NCBI RefSeq assembly: GCF_947500705.1
Contig: NZ_CANMSY010000004.1
Coordinates: 124,001-188,000, forward strand
Direction: 5' to 3'
DNA: 64,000 bases
Source of the DNA: an uncultured Brachybacterium sp.
GTDB taxonomy: Bacteria > Actinomycetota > Actinomycetes > Actinomycetales > Dermabacteraceae
Below are positions 59,784 to 64,000 of the stretch, in pieces (positions within the stretch are counted from its first letter, which is position 1; each line of letters begins with the position of its first letter). A model generated the notes under the pieces. The model worked only from the letters and a program-made list of their open reading frames with translations. It was not told the DNA's origin and made no database searches. Made by a program: the position numbers and the translations under genes.

Positions 59784-60578
59784 ATGGGAGGGCTGAGCAT
59801 GGGACAGGTGCTTCCCGCGGCCCGCCGGCGGCGGATCGTGCTCGCCGGCGACTCCACCGTCGCGCCCTATGTGGCCACGGCCTATCCGATGTCCGGCTGG
59901 GGTGCCCACCTGGGGGCGGCGCTGACGGCGCGTTGCGCGCTGCTGGACGGGGATGCCATCCCGCTCCACGTCATCGACCTGGCCAAGAACGGGGCCACCA
60001 CCGAGTCCCATCGCACCGAGGGGCTGTGGGCGGCGGTGCTCGATGCGGCGGCGCCCGGAGATCTGGTGCTGCTCCAGTTCGGGCACAACGACCAGAAGCA
60101 CGAGCACCTCGCCGCCTGGGACGGATACACCGAGAACCTCACCCGGATGATCGCGGAGGTGCGGGAGCTCGGCGCGCACCCGGTGCTGTGCACCCCGGTG
60201 GCGCGGCGACATTACGAGGGCGGGAAGCTGCTGCGCACCCACGGGGAGCACCCCACGGCGGTGCTGGCCCTCTCCGAGACCTTCGACGTGCCGCTGCTCG
60301 AGCTCCAGACCCGCACCCGCGCGCTGATCACGACCCTCGGCGAGGAACCCTCGCGCCAGCTGTTCACCCAGCTCCCGGCAGGGACGAGCGAGTTCTATCC
60401 CGAGGGCATCGAGGACAACACCCACTTCTCGATCGACGGTGCGATCGCCGTGGCCGAGATCGTCGCCGAGCTGCTCGCTCCGCTGCTGCAGCAGCTGCCC
60501 GCCGCGGGGGAGACCGCTACGGGCGCTGCGGCGGGTGCTGCGGCGGGCTCTCCCTCGGCCATGGCGGGCCAGAAGTAG
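59784..60578 (+). CDS. SGNH hydrolase, rhamnogalacturonan acetylesterase-like
   Basis: 264 residues from ATG 59784 (a second start at 59799 is equally good). The SGNH blocks are RRIVLAGDSTVAPYVATAYP with the Ser of block I (~22), the Gly/Asn pair in AKNGATTESH, LLQFGHNDQKHEH (block III) and the DNTHFSIDGA dyad near 215. This is the rhamnogalacturonan acetylesterase (YesT/RhgT) group. The Ala/Gly-rich tail is variable. No signal peptide. It starts two bases after the regulator stop. Confidence 0.87.
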   Translation: MGGLSMGQVLPAARRRRIVLAGDSTVAPYVATAYPMSGWGAHLGAALTARCALLDGDAIPLHVIDLAKNGATTESHRTEGLWAAVLDAAAPGDLVLLQFGHNDQKHEHLAAWDGYTENLTRMIAEVRELGAHPVLCTPVARRHYEGGKLLRTHGEHPTAVLALSETFDVPLLELQTRTRALITTLGEEPSRQLFTQLPAGTSEFYPEGIEDNTHFSIDGAIAVAEIVAELLAPLLQQLPAAGETATGAAAGAAAGSPSAMAGQK

Positions 60579-60614
60579 GCGCAGGCCGGATTCGCGGGTC
60601 GCCCGTGCGTGAGC

Positions 60615-60667
60615 ATCCCCTCTGAGCGGTCGGCACGCGATGCGCGTACCAGCAGCTCAGAGGGGAT
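60615..60667. terminator. Bidirectional terminator between convergent operons
   Basis: Perfect 13-base arms ATCCCCTCTGAGC (60615-60627) and 60655-60667, between the SGNH gene and the leftward GH51 gene. Confidence 0.75.
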
Positions 60668-60695
60668 ACCGGCCAGTCGCCTCTGCCGTGCGGGC

Positions 60696-62330
60696 TCACT
60701 CCCCCAGTTGCAGCTCCACGGTCGCGAAGGAGTGCGGGGGCAGGGTCAGTTCCAGCCCGCGCTCGTGCGGGCGCACGTCGGTGAGCGGAACCGGGGCGAC
60801 CGCCTCGGGCTGCTCGGGCGTGTTGTGCGCGGCGGAGCTCGCGCCCGTGAGCACGGTCGCCGTGTGACCCGTGACGGAGCGTCCGCGCAGGTCCAGCACC
60901 AGGGTCCGCGACTCCGCATGATCCAGGTTCGACAGCGAGACCAGCGCCGTCTCCCCTGTGGTCGAGGCGGAGGCGGAGATCATCGGCAGTGCACGGCCGT
61001 CGACCTCGACGGTCTCCTCCGGCAGCAGCACGTGGGCGGCGAGCGCGGAGGCGTCCTGGTGCCCCGCGTTCATCGCGAACACGTGGTAGGTCGGGGTGAG
61101 CACGAGCGCGCCGGTATCGGGATCGGTGAGGATCATCGCCTGCAGCACGTTCACCGTCTGAGCGATGTTGGCCATGATCAGGCGATCCGCGTGGCGGTGG
61201 AAGCCGTCGAAGTGGATCGAGGCGACCAGCGCGTCGCGAACGGTGTTCTGCTGGTACAGGAAGCCGGGGTTGGTGCCGGGCTCCACGTTCCACCAGGTGC
61301 CCCACTCGTCGAAGACCAGGCCCACCTTCTTATGCGGGTCGTAGTGGTCCATCACCGTCGCGTGACGGGCCACCAGCTCCTCGGCATGCGCGGCGCGGGA
61401 GAGGGTGCGGTACCACTCCTCCTCGGTGAACTCGGTGGCGGAGCCCTTGTCCTCCCAGGGACCGGACATCGTGTAGTAGTGCATCGAGATCGCCTGGTAC
61501 GGGCCGGCCTTGCCGTCCCGCTTCTCGAGGTTCGTCGCCGCGCGCATGAGCGCCTCGGTCCAGGCGTAGTCGTGGTCGCTGGCACCAGCGGCGATGCGGG
61601 TGACCTCGTTGCCCGCGTGGTCGCGCACGTAGGTGGAGTACTGGCGAGCGAGCGCCGCGTAGTCGTCGGCGCGCATGTTGCCGCCGCAGCCCCAGGCCTC
61701 GTTGCCGATGCCGAAGTAGGGCACCTTCCACGGCTCGTCGCGGCCGTTCTCGCGGCGCAGGGAGGCCATCGGCGAGTCGTCGGCGCGGGTGAGGTACTCG
61801 ATCCACTCGCTCATCTCGCGCACGGTGCCGGAGCCGACGTTGCCGTTGACGTACGCCTCGGTGCCGAGCAGCTCGACGAGGTCCATGAACTCGTGGGTGC
61901 CGAAGGAGTTGTCCTCGACGATGTCGCCCCAGTGGGAGTTCACCATCTGCGGGCGCTGCTCGCGCGGGCCGATCCCGTCCTTCCAGTGGTAGTCGTCGGC
62001 GAAGCAGCCACCGGGCCAGCGCAGGTTCGGGATCCTCAGGGCGCGCAGCGCCGCCACCACGTCGTCGCGGATGCCTCGGGTGTTCGGGATCTCGGAGTCC
62101 TCGCCCACGAAGAAGCCCTCGTAGATGCAGCGGCCAAGGTGCTCGGCGAAGTGGCCGTAGAGGTGGCGGCTGATCGTCGCGCCGGGCAGGTCGAGGTCCA
62201 CGACCACGCGGGCGGGGCCGTCGGTGGGGGCGGCCGACGGTCCGGTCGAGCCGCTGGCGCGGGAGCCAGGGGTGGTCGAGGCGAGCGCGGAGGTGAGGTC
62301 GGCGGCGAGGGTGGGGACGGAGTCGGTCAT
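60696..62330 (-). CDS. α-L-arabinofuranosidase, GH51 (first copy)
   Basis: 544 residues from ATG 62330; the first ~45 residues are an Ala/Ser-rich, poorly conserved extension. GH51 motifs: [40 protein letters not shown], the acid/base Glu in [19 protein letters not shown] (~230) and the nucleophile Glu in [17 protein letters not shown] (~335). A C-terminal β-sandwich closes the protein. Cytoplasmic. It releases arabinose from arabinan or arabinogalactan side chains of pectin. Confidence 0.93.
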   Translation of the reverse strand: MTDSVPTLAADLTSALASTTPGSRASGSTGPSAAPTDGPARVVVDLDLPGATISRHLYGHFAEHLGRCIYEGFFVGEDSEIPNTRGIRDDVVAALRALRIPNLRWPGGCFADDYHWKDGIGPREQRPQMVNSHWGDIVEDNSFGTHEFMDLVELLGTEAYVNGNVGSGTVREMSEWIEYLTRADDSPMASLRRENGRDEPWKVPYFGIGNEAWGCGGNMRADDYAALARQYSTYVRDHAGNEVTRIAAGASDHDYAWTEALMRAATNLEKRDGKAGPYQAISMHYYTMSGPWEDKGSATEFTEEEWYRTLSRAAHAEELVARHATVMDHYDPHKKVGLVFDEWGTWWNVEPGTNPGFLYQQNTVRDALVASIHFDGFHRHADRLIMANIAQTVNVLQAMILTDPDTGALVLTPTYHVFAMNAGHQDASALAAHVLLPEETVEVDGRALPMISASASTTGETALVSLSNLDHAESRTLVLDLRGRSVTGHTATVLTGASSAAHNTPEQPEAVAPVPLTDVRPHERGLELTLPPHSFATVELQLGE

Positions 62331-62370
62331 GGGTGCTCCTGGAGCAGAGGTGCGGAAGCGGGTATGGGCG

Positions 62371-62402
62371 GGGGCCGACGGACCGGCTGATCCGTCGGCC
62401 CC
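62371..62402 (-). terminator. Terminator after second GH51 gene
   Basis: A perfect 12-base stem GGGGCCGACGGA (62371-62382) with 62391-62402 and an eight-base loop, nine bases past the stop codon. The following GH51 gene may thus be partly separate. Confidence 0.65.
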
Positions 62403-62410
62403 CGAGGTGG

Positions 62411-63931
62411 TCAGGCCGAAGGACGGGCCAGGCGCACGAGCGACCAGGAGATCGCCGGCAGCGCGCCGACCAGGCGGCCACCCTCGAGGCGCACCGAGTC
62501 GTTGGCCTCCGGCGACACGGTGTCGGGCGCATCCTTGGAGTTGGCCGCGTAGGGGTCCTCGTGGTGCAGGGTGACGGCCTCGATCAGCTCGAGATCGCCG
62601 AAGGAGGAGAGGTCCGCATCCAGCGCGAGCTCCTCGGCGGTGCCGCGGTTGACGACGAACACGGACAGCGCGCCGTCCTCCTCGTCCCAGGTCGCGACGG
62701 CGTCAGCCGCGGAGCTGGTGCCGAAGCGGGCGTTCTCGAAGGTGGGCGCGGTCAGGCGCACATCGAGCACCTCGCCGCGCGCGTGCTGGGAGGTGAGCGC
62801 GAAGGGATGGAAGGTGGTCTGCTTCCAGGCCGCGCCGCCGGGCTCGGTCATGATCGGGGCGATCACGTTGACCAGCTGGGCGAGCGAGGCCGAGGCGACG
62901 CGGTCACTGTGGCGCAGCAGGGAGATCAGCAGGTTGCCGAAGACCACCGCGTCCATCGCGTTGTAGGTGTCCTCGAGCAGCACCGGCGCGACGGGCCAGT
63001 CGTCCCCGCTCGGGGGACGGGACTCGGCGCGGTGCTGGTACCAGACGTTCCACTCGTCGAAGCTGACCATGATGTGCTTCTCGCGCTTGAGCTTCGCGCG
63101 CACGTGGTCCGCGGTCGCGACGACGGCGTCGATGAAGTGGTCCATGTCGTCCGCCGAGGCGAGGAAGGAGGCCTGGTCGCCGTCCTTCTCCGCGTAGTAG
63201 GCGTGGGCGGAGATCATGTCGACGTGGTCGTAGGCCTCGGTGAGGACCGTGTTCTCCCAGGCGGCGAAGGTCTCCATCGAGGAGCTCGAGGAGCCGCAGG
63301 CGATCAGCTCGAGATCCGGGTCCTCCTGGCGCATGGCGCGGGCGGCCTCGGTGGCCACGCGCGCGTACTCCTCGGCGGTCTTGTGGCCGGTCTGCCAGGG
63401 GCCGTCCATCTCGTTGCCCAGGCACCACATGCGGATGCCGTGGGACTCGGGGTGGCCGTTTGCGGCGCGCTGGTCCGAGAGGGCGATGCCCTGGGGGGCG
63501 TTCGCGTACTGGAGCACGTCGAGCGCCTCCTCGACGCCGCGGGTGCCGAGGTTCACCGCGTACATCGGCTCGACCTCCGCCTTCTTCGCCCAGGCCATGA
63601 ACTCGTCCAGGCCCACGGTATTGGGGTCGGTCGAGTGCCAGGCGAGGTCGTGGCGGGCGGGGCGCTCCTCGACCGGGCCCACGCCGTCCTCCCACTTGTA
63701 GCCGGAGACGAAGTTGCCGCCCGGGTAGCGCACGGAGCTCACACCGAGCTCGCGGGTCAGCGCGAGGACGTCGGAGCGGAAGCCGTCCTCGTCGGCCGAC
63801 GGATGGTCCGGCTCGAAGATGCCGGTGTAGACACAGCGGCCGAGGTGCTCGACGAAGGCACCGAAGGTGCGACGGCGCACGGGGGCGACCCGGAAGGCGG
63901 GGTTGAGAGTAAGGGTGACCTGCGATGACAT
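62411..63931 (-). CDS. α-L-arabinofuranosidase, GH51 (second copy)
   Basis: 506 residues from ATG 63931. GH51 motifs: [40 protein letters not shown], the acid/base Glu in [20 protein letters not shown] (~175) and the nucleophile Glu in [17 protein letters not shown] (~295). It belongs to a different GH51 subgroup from the first copy (shorter, distinct active-site flanks), so the two are not a recent duplication. They may cleave different linkages or chain lengths. Confidence 0.93.
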   Translation of the reverse strand: MSSQVTLTLNPAFRVAPVRRRTFGAFVEHLGRCVYTGIFEPDHPSADEDGFRSDVLALTRELGVSSVRYPGGNFVSGYKWEDGVGPVEERPARHDLAWHSTDPNTVGLDEFMAWAKKAEVEPMYAVNLGTRGVEEALDVLQYANAPQGIALSDQRAANGHPESHGIRMWCLGNEMDGPWQTGHKTAEEYARVATEAARAMRQEDPDLELIACGSSSSSMETFAAWENTVLTEAYDHVDMISAHAYYAEKDGDQASFLASADDMDHFIDAVVATADHVRAKLKREKHIMVSFDEWNVWYQHRAESRPPSGDDWPVAPVLLEDTYNAMDAVVFGNLLISLLRHSDRVASASLAQLVNVIAPIMTEPGGAAWKQTTFHPFALTSQHARGEVLDVRLTAPTFENARFGTSSAADAVATWDEEDGALSVFVVNRGTAEELALDADLSSFGDLELIEAVTLHHEDPYAANSKDAPDTVSPEANDSVRLEGGRLVGALPAISWSLVRLARPSA

Positions 63932-64000
63932 CAGTGTCTGCGTCCTTCGTGAGGGAGGGGCACGGGTGCGCGCTCGGGGCGCGGCGGCCAGTTCTGCAAC

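Overview
The window is GC-rich and densely coded. It has GTG/ATG starts, many 1- to 17-base gene overlaps, an actinobacterial-type methionine importer (MetP/MetS), a Holin-X/DUF3618 membrane pair, CE1758/CE1759 flavin proteins and a DUF222 HNH gene. This fits a free-living high-GC Gram-positive of the Brachybacterium/Dermabacteraceae type. The placement is inferred from gene content and composition, not from a marker gene.

Layout. 1-2811: AbgT-family transporter (cut by the left edge) with an M20 amidohydrolase. 3297-5157: metP and its 35-residue partner metS. 5628-7614: three translationally coupled envelope proteins. 7882-7969: tRNA-Ser(GGA). 8278-12385: three tandem paralogous membrane-anchored proteins whose outer domain looks like an inactive relative of neutral zinc metallopeptidases. 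12572-21148: a ten-gene, one-strand cluster of unknown function. It contains six paralogues sharing three sequence blocks (here called the AEAQ family), OmpA-like and PASTA domains with no export signals, an L7/L12-like repeat protein, a TPR protein and coiled-coil proteins. This is the most original region of the window. 21172-24023: Ohr/OsmC peroxidase and metNIQ. 24058-26244: S9 peptidase with a phosphatase remnant behind it. 26496-28392: CE1758/CE1759 pair.

From 29417 to the right edge most genes serve carbohydrate use. 29417-32468 holds an isomerase, a hydroxyacid dehydrogenase and a LacI regulator. 33762-39102 is a four-gene leftward operon (MocA-type oxidoreductase, DUF993, isomerase/epimerase, heparinase II/III-like) divergent from a GH95 fucosidase. 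Matching LacI-type palindromes in front of the first and last of these operons suggest one regulon. 41791-48445 holds a lipoprotein, a truncated AAA ATPase, membrane and hypothetical proteins, an HNH endonuclease and ribonuclease J. 48701-63931 is a pectin (rhamnogalacturonan/arabinan) locus. Its leftward operon has an Lpl-type ABC importer (two permeases, a binding lipoprotein, YesL, no ATPase), a GH28 and an esterase. Its rightward operon has GH43, a LacI-DUF6807 fusion and a rhamnogalacturonan acetylesterase-like SGNH protein. Two leftward GH51 arabinofuranosidases follow. None of these enzymes has a visible signal peptide, so the model is import of oligosaccharides followed by cytoplasmic breakdown.

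Several intergenic gaps carry short tandem repeats with periods of 10 to 18 bases.
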